IMG/VR virus record: IMGVR_UViG_3300020475_000546
Coordinates: 1-64,000 of that record
Strand: one strand, 5' to 3'
Source of the DNA: a virus
DNA: 64,000 nt
The notes beneath the pieces were generated by a model that was not told the origin of the DNA, did no database searches, and saw only the letters and a list, made by a program, of their open reading frames with translations. Shown in pieces: positions 1 to 11,400 of the stretch (positions are counted from its first letter, which is position 1; each line of letters starts with the position of its first letter). The position numbers and the translations under genes are program-made.

Positions 1-189
1 TACTGTGTGCGTGTTTCGATTGGAGTTTGATGTGTGGTAATCATTTATTGTAGTCGGAACTACGCCATTCAACAAAGCTCTCTCATTGAAGTTAGTCAGC
101 GTTGGACTGGCTAACACATCAGTATCTCTTAATCCATCATTCTGATAGGATTGTTCCGCAGATTCATGCCCTTGACCCAAGCCCGCCAT
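1..189 (-). CDS. Partial CDS running off the left edge, unknown product
   Basis: An open frame of 63 codons starts at the ATG at 189 and reaches base 1 without a stop, so only the N-terminus is present. The start is well supported: GGAGGG lies directly upstream (about 195-200) with a suitable gap. The visible peptide begins MAGLGQGHESAEQ and is polar, with no recognisable domain. It follows the tail-tip genes in the same direction and is therefore probably another tail or host-recognition component; that is inference. The TGTCA-N4-TGACA hairpin (202-217) sits directly against its ribosome binding site. Confidence 0.7.
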   Translation of the reverse strand, partial: MAGLGQGHESAEQSYQNDGLRDTDVLASPTLTNFNERALLNGVVPTTINDYHTSNSNRNTHTV

Positions 190-201
190 CAATTATCCCT
201 C

Positions 202-217
202 CTGTCAATGCTGACAG
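202..217. promoter_or_regulatory. Inverted repeat element 1 (TGTCA-N4-TGACA)
   Basis: CTGTCA-ATGC-TGACAG is a perfect 6-bp inverted repeat with a 4-nt spacer. In the minus-strand mRNA it would form a hairpin immediately before the GGAGGG ribosome binding site of the gene starting at 189. The same architecture recurs at 17844-17857, 39838-39851 and 62364-62377. On the plus strand it is followed by six T (219-224), so it could also stop antisense transcription. Function is not known. Confidence 0.6.
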
Positions 218-265
218 CTTTTTTCAGCAAATTGGGGCGGTGGCGAAATTGAGAATATGAGTCCA

Positions 266-607
266 TCAGCGTACCTCCAGTAGAACATCCACCTTTATTT
301 CATTGGTCGAGTCCTTTGTAATCGGCATGAATGTAGCACGGTAGGCAGGGGTGTCAAGTGCCGTGTCGCCATGCACTACCAGCTCTTTGATTGATTGGGA
401 TGAGGATTGCTGAGTATCAAATATAGCTGATACAGATAGGGTTCTATCATCTATCCTTCTTACATTGGGCGTAACTGTAATCTGAGGATTACCCGCCCCA
501 CCGTCTTTACTTGAAGAATCTCCACCCGTTGAACCCAATGTCATCCTTGTAACTAATGTGGAGAGATGGTCGGTAAGAGCTGACTTGAGAGTATCTAACA
601 CAGGCAT
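266..607 (-). CDS. Small tail-region protein, unknown
   Basis: A 113-aa protein. Its ATG overlaps the stop of the upstream 2605-aa gene by one base (TAATG), implying translational coupling. The N-terminal 25 residues look like an amphipathic helix. The rest is beta-rich, with a segment resembling the small accessory proteins that sit between tail hub and fibre genes in marine tailed viruses (alternating 'TPAYRATF..ITKDSTNEIKVDVLLEVR' character). No catalytic motif is visible. Position and style suggest a small tail-tip or fibre-attachment protein, but I do not recognise the family. Confidence 0.75.
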   Translation of the reverse strand: MPVLDTLKSALTDHLSTLVTRMTLGSTGGDSSSKDGGAGNPQITVTPNVRRIDDRTLSVSAIFDTQQSSSQSIKELVVHGDTALDTPAYRATFMPITKDSTNEIKVDVLLEVR

Positions 608-3600
608 TATTTCACCACATAAAATATTGATTTTGATTGACCGATAGGCAAAGCTCGCTTATTCCCACTACGCACACCTATTTTCCCCATTCCTTTTGCC
701 TCTTTCGCACCGATGAGGAATCCTCTATTGCTCACGGAACGAACTGATATACGATGAACCGCCTTTACTTTGATAGCCCCAGATACTGCAAGCTCAACCA
801 AATCTACAATCGTAGAAGCTGACTCATCTGTTGGTTCATTCGTTGAAGATACAGATTGCAGATCGGACAGCAGACCTTCAATTCCTTTGTCATATTGGCC
901 TACTACAAAGTTACTCTCAAGCCGATTGTAATTGTGTTCAGACTCAAAGACAGCATATTCTCCCCTTAGACCATGTAGTGGTAAATCAATGTTAATCATA
1001 TCTCCGGGTGTTATATCTGTAGCTCGAACAGCACCCTTGATTTCTATTACAGGTGTGGTATTCTCCGTTCTTGCTAAGATTGACTTGGCTAACTTCATGG
1101 CTTCCTGTTTGGTTTTCAAACCGGGAATGTTTTGTCTTAGAACTCTTGCTAAGTTGGATGTAGCACCCCTACCTGCTTCGCTTCTCATCCTTTCTGGGTC
1201 TTTGATAGCAACGAATACCTTCTCATTAGAAGCTAAATCATCACCACTAACAATCACTTCATTAGGCGAATCTATCATACGACTAACTCCAACCGACTTG
1301 ACGATACTCCCCATACCGATAGTAGCACCCTTATTTTTGAAGGTACTACTGCCGTATATCAGCCCGCCATTTCTTTCATTGACGAGCTGGCGACCATCTA
1401 ACTGAGTCAGATTCTTTATTGCTTCCATGATGCTTATGCCCCTTGTCTTTCGAGCTACGAATGTTGAAGAATGGTCATTGATGATGCGTAATGAAGGATG
1501 AGCTTTGAGTGTATCAGATATATCTCTATCATTAGCAATCAACGCAGAAGTCGGTGTAACATTGTATCCCGCCACATCAGCTTCAGCATCATCTAACATC
1601 ATCAAAGCTGCATCCGATGTTCTGATACCTACATACCCTAACTGGCCCAGAAGAATACCATTCTCCACATCCAAACCATGATCGGATAATGTATCTGCAT
1701 TGATATTCTTGAAAATTAAGGATGTGGTGTGGTTTTCAATCTTGACTCCACCTACTCTCAATCTCATACCATTCTTATCAAATAGATATGGTGGAGAGAA
1801 TGTTTCAGACAGCTCCCTACCATCAATTCTTATCTTTTGAATAGATGTTGATATGTTTTTCAGCTCAGCTATATTCTTACTGTTGGCTATCTTCAATGGC
1901 CTTTGACTGGTCATGATAAAGTCGGATGGATCGTATTCCAATAGGCCACGATATGTTAGAGATGTTTCTTTCACGGAATCTAATGATGTATCGTATCTTC
2001 TCCAGCTGTCTGATTCCAATTTAGCTATTACAAGTGTGTTGTCCGTTAATGTTGGTATGACTGGATAGGGTAGTGTGAGCGACCTTATGTCGTTGATGGT
2101 TGATGGTGAGGCTACGGTTGTGTAATGCAACACCTTGCCTTCTAAATCCCCAACAGATGTGTATCCTGTGATAGTGTTGCCGGATTGCGTGAGCTTGTTG
2201 CCCGATTTAGCGGAGTAAGAAAACTTGCCGCTTATTCCCGGTATGAATAAGACACCGGATGAGGGAAGTATGCTTGCATCATCAAGTATTAGGAAGGTGC
2301 TACCCGCAGTATAGTGGGATTTGACTTCAAAAGAAGGATAGGTTCTCATCAATGATTTCATTGAGATGTGCGTGACCTCATCTTCTAATCCGTGCTTAGC
2401 AAAGTCGCCACCAATGCCTGTTCCATCGTTGATATAACGAACTTGTGTTTGATATATCGGCTCACCACCACCGGGATGAAGCGTTTGAGAATATCGGGGT
2501 TCTATCTCTGGGTTAAATGAACCGTCAATTGTTTTTCGAGCTGCGTCTGATTTGAAGAATTGAAGCATAGATGCCGTTGGAATCAGATGCCACGCTATGT
2601 CGTAGTCATTCGCATCAGGCCAATCCATAGTGAATGCACCTTCGGGTGAGCCAACGAAACTACTGTTGCCTAGTCCTTGAGATACATCGGTTTCAAACAG
2701 ACCATATCTTCCATCTCTTGTGAATGGCTGATATGCTATGTTATCAGTATTGGTCGTTTTACATCTCGCACCATGAGTCCAACCATCTTGCAGAAGGCTT
2801 GATGCAAAACCAAATAACTTCAACGGCCTTACAGGTCTAACGATATAATCAACATACTTTCTTCGAGGATGACTGGTCATCGGTTTTCCGCCCGTGCCGA
2901 ATATCTCAGTAGATAATGACCCCTCTTGTGATCTGTTTAGGTAGCTCTTACGAAGGACATAGACTCCGCCCCAAGCAGGTAAATCTGCTGAACCCCTAAC
3001 TGCCCAAGCGTCAAGTGCATGGCTATTTGAATGCACTACGGGTTCTTCTGTTGTACCCGAACCAACAGTTACGGACACTAACGCATTTGACCCTGCATTA
3101 CTGAATACGATTGTAGGTTCTGAAGTATAACCCGAACCCCCATTTGTCATGGTAATGCTCTTTACCGATCCTGTTGAGGTCATAGAGGCAGTTACTGTTC
3201 CATGAGGAATAGATAAGGTAGGTGCTGTTTCATACCCTGCACCTGCATTAGTTGTTGATACACCACTCAAAGAACGAGTAGCAGATGCAAGAGTCGGTGA
3301 AAGAGATGCAAGCGTAATCCCGCCAAGAAGCAAAGGAGCTGTTACTGTGGGGTTAGATGTGTATCCCGAACCATAGTTAGTAACATGGATCTGCCTTACT
3401 GTTCCCGAACTCGCAGCCGTGTTTAGAGTCACGGTTGGCGCACCGTTGCCGAATTGGTAATTTCCGGGATAAGCTTCCCACAGTGAACCTGCGTTAAATT
3501 GTAATTCGTAAGACAAGGTGTGATTAGATTGGAAATGGTTGCCCCCAGAAAGTGTATTATTTGTAAGCACTTGAGTTACTTCATTTAGATTCAATGTTAG

Positions 3601-6600
3601 TATAGCTTGCGTAGCATTGGTGTTAGGATAATAATCGCTACCACTTTTAGCACCGTTAATCAATAATCTCCATGACGAACCCGCTTCAAAGGAATCACTC
3701 AATCGCATAGCAGTTGAGCCTGTTACATCTACTGCTGAAAGTGCGTGTCCTACATAGTAAGTAGCTGCAAAGTTAGAACCGCCCCCACCCGATACTCCAC
3801 AGCCCGCATTGGTGTTGTTGTATCCGCTACCCGCAGAAGAAATTGAAATTGAAGAAACCGCAGCACCATCTGATGTAGTCGTATATGTTCCTGTAAAAGC
3901 CGTTGTAGGATTACCACCCGATACCGATATGCTTCCCCCCGTTTCACTTGAGCTGTAAGCCCCTGAACCACCGCTATGAGATAGTCCAGATACAGATTTA
4001 TTCACGATGTAAGTACCTGCAAAGCTTGAACCGCCACCACCAGAAGCTGTTAATGTTCCATCAGAATATCCCGAACCACCTGCTGTGAGTGATAGTGCCG
4101 TTATTGCAGCACCGCCCATTCCCTTTGCATCATCACTATCTGGACTCCATGTCGGAGCTACATATTCATTTGAGTGGGTGACTGTGCTACCTGCCCCCCC
4201 ATCAAGTGTGAATGCGTCTTTCTCAAGCTTGGTCTTAACAACCCAAGAAGGCGTGATTGGGAAGTGCTGACCTACTGATAAGTCTGTATTTAGAGAGGTC
4301 GCTTTTGTTCCCATAATTTGGTATTCAACCGTTTTATTGAGGTTTCTTTCATTCTCAGTATCAATAATCAATCCCAATCTTGGTTCGGTTCTTGATTGAA
4401 CTTGGCGATGGTCGGCTATTTCAGATAGAGGAATTGCTTTCACGGTTTTAGTGGCGTTATTACTTGAATTGTATGTAGCCTCTCCCCATCCTGTTGTAGG
4501 ATAGTGTGTTTTCTTCTCACCGTTAGATGCAGCGAGCTGACGCATCCCTGAATGGTCAATTGCTGACGCATTGGTATGCAAAGCATTTCCTCGAAGGTGA
4601 TAGAAGCCACCTGTTACCCCAAATGCTGTTGTTTCACCGACAGCAGAACTCGATTTTGATTGATCGTAGGATTTTGAACCAGTATATTGCGTTAGGTCAA
4701 TGAATGGATCCGAACCTTTGTTGTGAGGTCTTGCTTTCAACGGTGTTTCAAGGTATTCTGTATCCCAAAGACCTGCGGGCATGGATGTAGGGAGAGTCAT
4801 CCCCCCAGATTCAAGTCCTAATGTAATTCCGATACCAATTGGTGACTCTCCCGAATTGACGGGCAGATTAGACCTTCTTACTGTGCTTGAGTAAGGTGTA
4901 GCATCAGCCGTATGCCCGCTAAGGACTAATCCAATAGGGGTTGAACGCTCAACACCGGAGTAATCTTTGTCGAAGAACCAAGAAGCACCGTGATCTGTGG
5001 CGTTAGGTATTTTCTGAACGGAATCATGTATTCCACCGTCAAATCTTGCCTTACCATATACTCCTTGTGTGTTAGTGCCTTCATTGGGGTCGCCCGCTAA
5101 CATATCCAGTGCATCTGAAGCTGTCCTAATGCCCCATGCCCTTATTGGTAATCTCCTACTCATATCATAGGCGACCATACTATCTCTAACTGCTATATAT
5201 TTCGTGAAAGTTTGACTATCGGTATCCACATCATAAGATATGATACCACCTTCTCTCTCTGGATTGATACCATCTCCTATACCTTCACCTCTTGAGTATC
5301 TTATATTCTCATATTGTTTGAGTAATCTGATAGTGCCGTGCGGTTCTCTAACAGTAGTATGACCCATAAGGACAGCATTCGCACTACGCAAACCATCTGT
5401 ATTCCCATGTCCTCCAGCATTCAATCCGTTGTATCCATAATTCTGAAGCCATTGATACACATATAGTCGTTCTATCGGAAGTGCGTTTTCAGCTTGAGCT
5501 GTGGTGGATGCGTGTGAATGATTACGCAGATACAGTCCTCTTACGGGTGGGTAGTTGAGAGAACGGGGCATCCCTGCTTCCCGATAGCGGAATGTGAGGA
5601 AGTGTTCTCGGCTTGTTCCAAAGAAAGCGGGATGATTGTATTCGGCAAGCCAATTACATAGAAATGCGTCAGGTTTTGCACCCGTTCCGGTGTTCGAAGC
5701 ACCAAGGAGAGCTAAATCTGCGTTGCTTGCCGTTATACCACCACCCCCACTATTCCGTGCAGCCAAATTGACATACTCAGGGTCGTGACACAAGAGAGGT
5801 GGGACTGTTGCTAACTCCGTGCCGATTCGGGGTACTGCTACGCCTTCTTCCCTTCCTGTTACGAAGTAAGCAGACGAACCAACATAGGTAATTGTAGGTA
5901 TTGGAGAGCCACCACCGAGATGGTAGTCCCCAAGCAATATACCGTTTATACTGACTTCTGAGGCCGTGTTATAGCGTGTTCCGCCCGATAATGCAGTAGC
6001 TAAAGTGAGCTTTGTAGGGCCAGCTACTGAGAAGGAAGCATCTTCACTTAATGCACCCCTTCTGACTTGATTCCCCGCCCCTAATCGTTTAGTGTGTTCT
6101 TGTCCGGGTGCAATAAGGTAGTCCAAATCATCTCTTGGCGTGACTGAGTTGTATGCAGCTTTCACATCGGGCAATCTGAATCCCTTAATTTCACCCAATG
6201 GAAGCCCGTCTGAGGCAAAAGAACCTGTTGAGTGGTCATACCCCGTCTGAGCCTTTGTATCAAGCGTATCAAGCTCAAATACGGTAGTGCTGTTAGAACT
6301 CTTACCCGATCCAAAGCCATGATGCTTGTGTTCTGTTTCAGCTTCAAACAACAAAGTGTAGGAAGAACCGTGAGAACGATGCAATTGTCGCCTCATAGCA
6401 GACGGTGTGCCTCGGTGCATTAACGGGGTAACGAAACTGTGTCCTTGCCGTGCAAAGCGTATTCTATGGTGTGGATAGGCATTTCCTGTGGGGCTACCGT
6501 TGTTCGTTTGAGTCAATACCGAACCTCTTTCTGCATGGTCAGTTATTCTATGTGCTGAGAATAAGCGTGTAGTACCGCTTGGAACAGCACCAGCGGGGGT

Positions 6601-8424
6601 ATGAGGGGTTAGACCCTGTTTCGTGCTTAAATCGGGATGCAGAAGCCTTTGTGTGTGGAAAATTAGTGTGCGGTCATGAGTGTCAAATTGGGAAGCTTCG
6701 TTTGAATCCTCAGCTATACCGGGTTTTCGAGGGTCGGGGGCGGTCAATCCACCCAACCCCCAAGTCATGTTTGAATGAGCTTGGATGCGATCATGCCCGC
6801 TTCTAACGAATATTTCTCCCGGTATTTCGGATGGGTCTGGAAGCTGGATTGCGAGATTTGGCGTTAATTTGCCGTCTGTTGTTGATGGCCCTGTAACTTC
6901 TTCTCCTGTAATTGGATCTTCTCTTGTGTTCTGTAGCTTGTAATCTTGAATCACTACGCCCCAAGGCGAACCACCGAATAAAGTCAATATGTTGCCTTGG
7001 TCGTCTTTGGTAGTCAAATCATCAAAGACCATATTCTCATTACTTATCTGCAACCCCCTAACTTTGGATGATGTGTTCAAGGATTTGGTAGTGAATATGG
7101 GTCGAGGGGCGTACCTATCGTTATCATATTTCAGACCTTGAGCTACAAAGTCACCAGAATATGTGGTCACGGATGTTAATTCATCAGTAGTATGGGCGAC
7201 TATATTCGTGGATGTGCCTGTTGTTGCCTTGTATCCTTCCTTAGTATGGAGTATATCTCCCGAAGTCATAGGTAGCTTAGTCCCATATTCCATATTCGCC
7301 ATCTTAACCTTGTTAGAACCTGTGGTATCTGAATCAACCTTTGTGATTCCTCTAAGAGATGGCTGTGTTACTGTGTAATCAGGCGGGGGAATATCGGGCA
7401 GGTCGCATGAGTTAAGTCCCTCTATGCTAAATCGGACATATCCGTGTCCCGATGAATGAGCTGTTGCTACTGACCCCTTACAATCGTAGTTAGTCGCAGG
7501 TAGCCCCATGTTGCCCCCATCTAACGGTTTAGCTAACAGATTCCATGTAGGAACGCTTTGCCCCAATCCTTGAATTACTGGGCCACCATTAGCTGGCGAC
7601 CAATAGTTGTGATCGCTATCCCAATTCGGGCTTGTAGCCCGTTGTTCCCAAGTAAGCACTATTGTATGCTTCTCCGGCTCACCCGCAATCTCAAAGGTTG
7701 CACCGCTAAGTGTATCAGGATGGCTACTCACTTGAGTAATAGTTGATGATAGGTTTTCTGTAATAGTGAAGTTGGCTTTGCTATCCTGTCCTGTGACTAC
7801 ATGGCCTAATCGCTTAGGGCCATAGTAATATCCAGATATGTTAGTGTAATTCAAAGTTAGATTTGTATGACTGGAATCATTGTAAGTAATTGTTCCTGTT
7901 GTAGGCAAATCGGAAGGGAATCCATTTCTGTAAGCCCCGTCAAACCTCAATATCAAATTGCTATCGCTTGTTGTTCTAAACGCAGATCCTGTGTATGTCG
8001 GCTTCCCAGACATTCTAACATACCTTGCTCGAAGATACCTTGTTCCGTTCTTTGATACCTGTTTTACCCGCCTACTGTTTATTTTCGCAGCGATAGCTCT
8101 TGTTGCTTCTTGGCTTCCTAAGTTGTATGTGAAGCCTGTTCCATTACTGCCCAAATCAGCATTGAGCTGATGCAAATCAACCACTATTACATTGTCAGCT
8201 TCAGATGGTACAGAAGATGTTGCTAATGGCGTTCTAATAAGTACCGTTAGCCCTTGCTTCCAGTTATTGCTATTAGCACCATACTGCCAAGTGGTAACAT
8301 CATCTGCGTATTCAGTATTGGGATAAGTAATGTGCATGGCGAAATAACCGCTTGCGGGATAACCGGATGCACCAGCTAATGGTTTGACTACTGCGGGGTA
8401 TAACTGCTTGGTATAACGAGTCAT
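607..8424 (-). CDS. Giant tail-tip/baseplate hub-like protein (2605 aa)
   Basis: A 2605-aa protein. The ATG at 8424 is preferred over the in-frame ATG at 8430 because GGGGGT then lies 6 nt upstream and the start overlaps the preceding stop (TGATG). Most of the length is beta-rich and polar. Around residues 1420-1850 there are several GGSGY-type repeats (for example 'NGGSGYTSEPTIVF'), a repeat style seen in marine-virus tail proteins. The last 300 residues resemble tail-hub proteins: a glycine-containing beta region, an 'EAMKLAKSIL' helix, then 'TPGDMINIDLPLHGLRGEYA', the usual way these proteins describe a hub beta-barrel. Probably part of the tail tip or adsorption apparatus; the hub assignment is moderate. 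Confidence 0.75.
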   Translation of the reverse strand: MTRYTKQLYPAVVKPLAGASGYPASGYFAMHITYPNTEYADDVTTWQYGANSNNWKQGLTVLIRTPLATSSVPSEADNVIVVDLHQLNADLGSNGTGFTYNLGSQEATRAIAAKINSRRVKQVSKNGTRYLRARYVRMSGKPTYTGSAFRTTSDSNLILRFDGAYRNGFPSDLPTTGTITYNDSSHTNLTLNYTNISGYYYGPKRLGHVVTGQDSKANFTITENLSSTITQVSSHPDTLSGATFEIAGEPEKHTIVLTWEQRATSPNWDSDHNYWSPANGGPVIQGLGQSVPTWNLLAKPLDGGNMGLPATNYDCKGSVATAHSSGHGYVRFSIEGLNSCDLPDIPPPDYTVTQPSLRGITKVDSDTTGSNKVKMANMEYGTKLPMTSGDILHTKEGYKATTGTSTNIVAHTTDELTSVTTYSGDFVAQGLKYDNDRYAPRPIFTTKSLNTSSKVRGLQISNENMVFDDLTTKDDQGNILTLFGGSPWGVVIQDYKLQNTREDPITGEEVTGPSTTDGKLTPNLAIQLPDPSEIPGEIFVRSGHDRIQAHSNMTWGLGGLTAPDPRKPGIAEDSNEASQFDTHDRTLIFHTQRLLHPDLSTKQGLTPHTPAGAVPSGTTRLFSAHRITDHAERGSVLTQTNNGSPTGNAYPHHRIRFARQGHSFVTPLMHRGTPSAMRRQLHRSHGSSYTLLFEAETEHKHHGFGSGKSSNSTTVFELDTLDTKAQTGYDHSTGSFASDGLPLGEIKGFRLPDVKAAYNSVTPRDDLDYLIAPGQEHTKRLGAGNQVRRGALSEDASFSVAGPTKLTLATALSGGTRYNTASEVSINGILLGDYHLGGGSPIPTITYVGSSAYFVTGREEGVAVPRIGTELATVPPLLCHDPEYVNLAARNSGGGGITASNADLALLGASNTGTGAKPDAFLCNWLAEYNHPAFFGTSREHFLTFRYREAGMPRSLNYPPVRGLYLRNHSHASTTAQAENALPIERLYVYQWLQNYGYNGLNAGGHGNTDGLRSANAVLMGHTTVREPHGTIRLLKQYENIRYSRGEGIGDGINPEREGGIISYDVDTDSQTFTKYIAVRDSMVAYDMSRRLPIRAWGIRTASDALDMLAGDPNEGTNTQGVYGKARFDGGIHDSVQKIPNATDHGASWFFDKDYSGVERSTPIGLVLSGHTADATPYSSTVRRSNLPVNSGESPIGIGITLGLESGGMTLPTSMPAGLWDTEYLETPLKARPHNKGSDPFIDLTQYTGSKSYDQSKSSSAVGETTAFGVTGGFYHLRGNALHTNASAIDHSGMRQLAASNGEKKTHYPTTGWGEATYNSSNNATKTVKAIPLSEIADHRQVQSRTEPRLGLIIDTENERNLNKTVEYQIMGTKATSLNTDLSVGQHFPITPSWVVKTKLEKDAFTLDGGAGSTVTHSNEYVAPTWSPDSDDAKGMGGAAITALSLTAGGSGYSDGTLTASGGGGSSFAGTYIVNKSVSGLSHSGGSGAYSSSETGGSISVSGGNPTTAFTGTYTTTSDGAAVSSISISSAGSGYNNTNAGCGVSGGGGSNFAATYYVGHALSAVDVTGSTAMRLSDSFEAGSSWRLLINGAKSGSDYYPNTNATQAILTLNLNEVTQVLTNNTLSGGNHFQSNHTLSYELQFNAGSLWEAYPGNYQFGNGAPTVTLNTAASSGTVRQIHVTNYGSGYTSNPTVTAPLLLGGITLASLSPTLASATRSLSGVSTTNAGAGYETAPTLSIPHGTVTASMTSTGSVKSITMTNGGSGYTSEPTIVFSNAGSNALVSVTVGSGTTEEPVVHSNSHALDAWAVRGSADLPAWGGVYVLRKSYLNRSQEGSLSTEIFGTGGKPMTSHPRRKYVDYIVRPVRPLKLFGFASSLLQDGWTHGARCKTTNTDNIAYQPFTRDGRYGLFETDVSQGLGNSSFVGSPEGAFTMDWPDANDYDIAWHLIPTASMLQFFKSDAARKTIDGSFNPEIEPRYSQTLHPGGGEPIYQTQVRYINDGTGIGGDFAKHGLEDEVTHISMKSLMRTYPSFEVKSHYTAGSTFLILDDASILPSSGVLFIPGISGKFSYSAKSGNKLTQSGNTITGYTSVGDLEGKVLHYTTVASPSTINDIRSLTLPYPVIPTLTDNTLVIAKLESDSWRRYDTSLDSVKETSLTYRGLLEYDPSDFIMTSQRPLKIANSKNIAELKNISTSIQKIRIDGRELSETFSPPYLFDKNGMRLRVGGVKIENHTTSLIFKNINADTLSDHGLDVENGILLGQLGYVGIRTSDAALMMLDDAEADVAGYNVTPTSALIANDRDISDTLKAHPSLRIINDHSSTFVARKTRGISIMEAIKNLTQLDGRQLVNERNGGLIYGSSTFKNKGATIGMGSIVKSVGVSRMIDSPNEVIVSGDDLASNEKVFVAIKDPERMRSEAGRGATSNLARVLRQNIPGLKTKQEAMKLAKSILARTENTTPVIEIKGAVRATDITPGDMINIDLPLHGLRGEYAVFESEHNYNRLESNFVVGQYDKGIEGLLSDLQSVSSTNEPTDESASTIVDLVELAVSGAIKVKAVHRISVRSVSNRGFLIGAKEAKGMGKIGVRSGNKRALPIGQSKSIFYVVK

Positions 8425-11400
8425 CACCATACCCCCTTAGCATCCCATAAAGCCGTTGCATCGGCTTGTGTCAATGGATAATTATGTATTGCTACATTTG
8501 ATAGCGTTCCCGAAAAGAAGAGGGTATCGCTAATATCCATTCTTCCATCATTAGCCCCATCGGATGCGTCTATGAATGTGCCATCAGAACCTTTCTTGGC
8601 TATATGACTCATCTCCACATAGGAACTGCTTGTTATTGCATCATAGGGATGTTGATACATTTTTCCAATCATATTCGTAGTTGTTGAAGAACCGAAACTA
8701 ATTTTCTTCAATGCAGAAACGCCAATCAAACTCATCTTTGTTGCAGCAGTAGTGCCGAGAGCTGAGGGTATGGATGCTGCAACATAGAGAGCCGAAGATG
8801 AAGAAGTAGTAGATACATTCACTTCATTACTCAAAGAACCCCCATCGTGAACTCTTCGAGATGTGGTAATGTCTTGCATTCCTGTTAAATTAACAGTCCC
8901 AATATCCCATGAACCGCCTATGTTGTTGCCACCGAACTTCAACCCCGTTGCGTTAGCCAAATAGATTGTTGCGTTATCGCCTGACTTAGATGCAACAACA
9001 CAAGACCATGCGTCACGATCTATTCTCAGCCCGCCCCTATCTACATCATTAAAAACCACTTTCTTATTACCCGATGATGTGGCATAACAGAAGGCGACTT
9101 GGATATACTGATTCACACCCGCATTCTTTCCAGCTAAAAACAAACCCCAAGGCCGACCATTGGAATCTAAACCGGAGATTATTGGCCCACAAGTAGGATT
9201 TGATAATGACCCCTGATTAAAGAATGCACTAATTGAAAAATCAGTCCGGCAATCAAAATCTGCCATTGGCCCATACTCAGCTTCTACACCCGAATTGTAA
9301 TTGTATAGCGCAATACACTGGTCTTTCTCTCCTGTTCCGCCATCATTAAACTGAATGCCTTTATCTGCACTATCAACGCTATTTGCAGGGCCATTTACAA
9401 GCGTGAAATTAGCACCTGTTCCTGTTACACGAATCGGGGATCCATATATGTCCTCAGTCATTTGGGCATTGTTCTGACTATGAGAACCCGATGCAACCGT
9501 TTCATTCATCCTCACATATACTCGGCAACCATCAACCATGTTACCAGAACTATCCACGATTAACTTGTGATGGAATCCTCTTAGGGTGTTTTCGTTTATC
9601 GTATCTTCATTTGTTATGTCTGTAAAATCAAGAACGGCTGAAGCTGTTGATGTTTCGTGTAGGTTTTGGAATCCGCTAAATCCGGTAGGGCCTTTAGATA
9701 GGAAGTGTTTGTAGTCCGATGAGTAATCATTTGCCGTTCCATCGCTTATATCAAGCACCACACCCGTATGACCGCCACCAAAGAACACTATCCCATTGGG
9801 ATCGAGGCGAGGCCAAAGAATCTCAACATCTATGTTGTTAATCTCCGTAGCTGCATCTCCTACATCCTCATAGAATATCTGATAGAAAGAATCCAAATCC
9901 TCTCTGGGATATATCTTGTGGATATAGAATGCGTTTGTTGATGTTCCCGAACCTACCGATTGACTGATGTATTCAAAATCGGCTAATTGACCTTTTACTC
10001 TCATTATGCCTTTGTTAGCAGCAGAAGTCAATGCCCCTATCCTCTTCATCCAATCCTCAGTTTTTATGCTAACAGCTAATCCTGAGATATATCCTGTTGA
10101 TACTGCTGATGATACATTTGCTTGAGGAAATACCATTTTGCCGTTCCATAGTGCGTATGTATTTCCATCGGATGTTTGAACAACGGAAGGAGTTGCGACT
10201 GTCTTTATCTTGCATACGCCACCTAACCCATCGTATGACCTTATGTTGCCCTCGGCATCGTGTATAGAGCCGTGCGGTGCGCCTCTAAATGTGGATATAG
10301 GTACATAGGTTTCTCCATCCGAACCTATCGGTAACGGTGCAGGGAATGAGTTGGGGTGATACGACCTACTATTGTTAGCCGACAACCCCCCATACCCTAT
10401 TACCGTAGCTGGTTTGTAGGCATAGGGTGTGTTGTTGTTGATGTGTACGCAGAAGTTTCTGCCTGTTGCACCGGGAACGGTACTGTGTATTACAATTGAA
10501 GCCCCTGCTTCACCATCTCTACTCTCAGTATCCTTGCCCATGAAAGCTCGAACATACCCCATGTGCGTTCCTGTATCTGCATTAGTCGTAGCAAACAAAG
10601 GTGGCGGGTCAAAGGCACTACCACTTTGACTATTCTTAGCTTGGGGATGGCCCGCCATGTTGATTCGCCTAATGACTTCTTCAACACATAGATTGAAGTC
10701 GCCCATTTTGACGGCAATATCGTTGAAATCTAGCTCTAATGGTCGAACATAGTCCAATGCAGAACCATCGGATTTTTTGCCTTTCAATGAAAGGTGGCTA
10801 CATTTCATTATGACTGGAGGATCGGTATAACGGTCAGCAGATGCTTCTTGAACCTCAGCTATATCCCAATCAAAGGCTTCCATGTTAGGGCCTTCTTTGA
10901 TTAGGTATCGAGCTACATTATCGGGGTCTTGTTGTCTTGCAGATGAAGTCTTGCCTAACAAATTACAAGCTGCGGTAGCCATTTCTTCAGCTAACAATGG
11001 TGCTAATTTTGAGAACTCATAACCATCTAACGAGCTTGGTGTACCATGTGCTGAGTTGTAAGCTGCAATTACATCAGCCAAACTAGCTATGAAGTCTGCA
11101 TTTGTTACTGCGGTTGAGCTGTTACTACCATCTGCGTTTTGCACATACCCTACGCCCAAGTGTATGTATCCGCCCAATGTAGCTACAGAACCTGTAAAAA
11201 GCCCGTTAGGTGTTGTTGAGTCTTGGTCGGCCAATGTCACTGGATGGCGTATGGGGATTCCATTTACTCTCGTCAAAGTAGTGGCGTTGGTATATGTGAC
11301 CTTTACTAATTGACCTAAGCCATCGTTAATCGTAGGATGGCCTTCACCTATTGTGATCCAAAATGTATTATCACAATAATCTGCACTACCCCTCTCCAAA

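Noticed and set aside
202-226. Hairpin followed by T6 on the plus strand, like a rho-independent terminator
   Set aside because: No plus-strand gene ends here, and the same arms recur at three other places without a T run. I treat it mainly as regulatory element 1.
932-1405. Plus-strand 157-aa open frame, and similar plus-strand frames across the window
   Set aside because: They are antisense shadows of the minus-strand giants: no ribosome binding sites, no domains, and composition that follows the codon pattern of the real gene.
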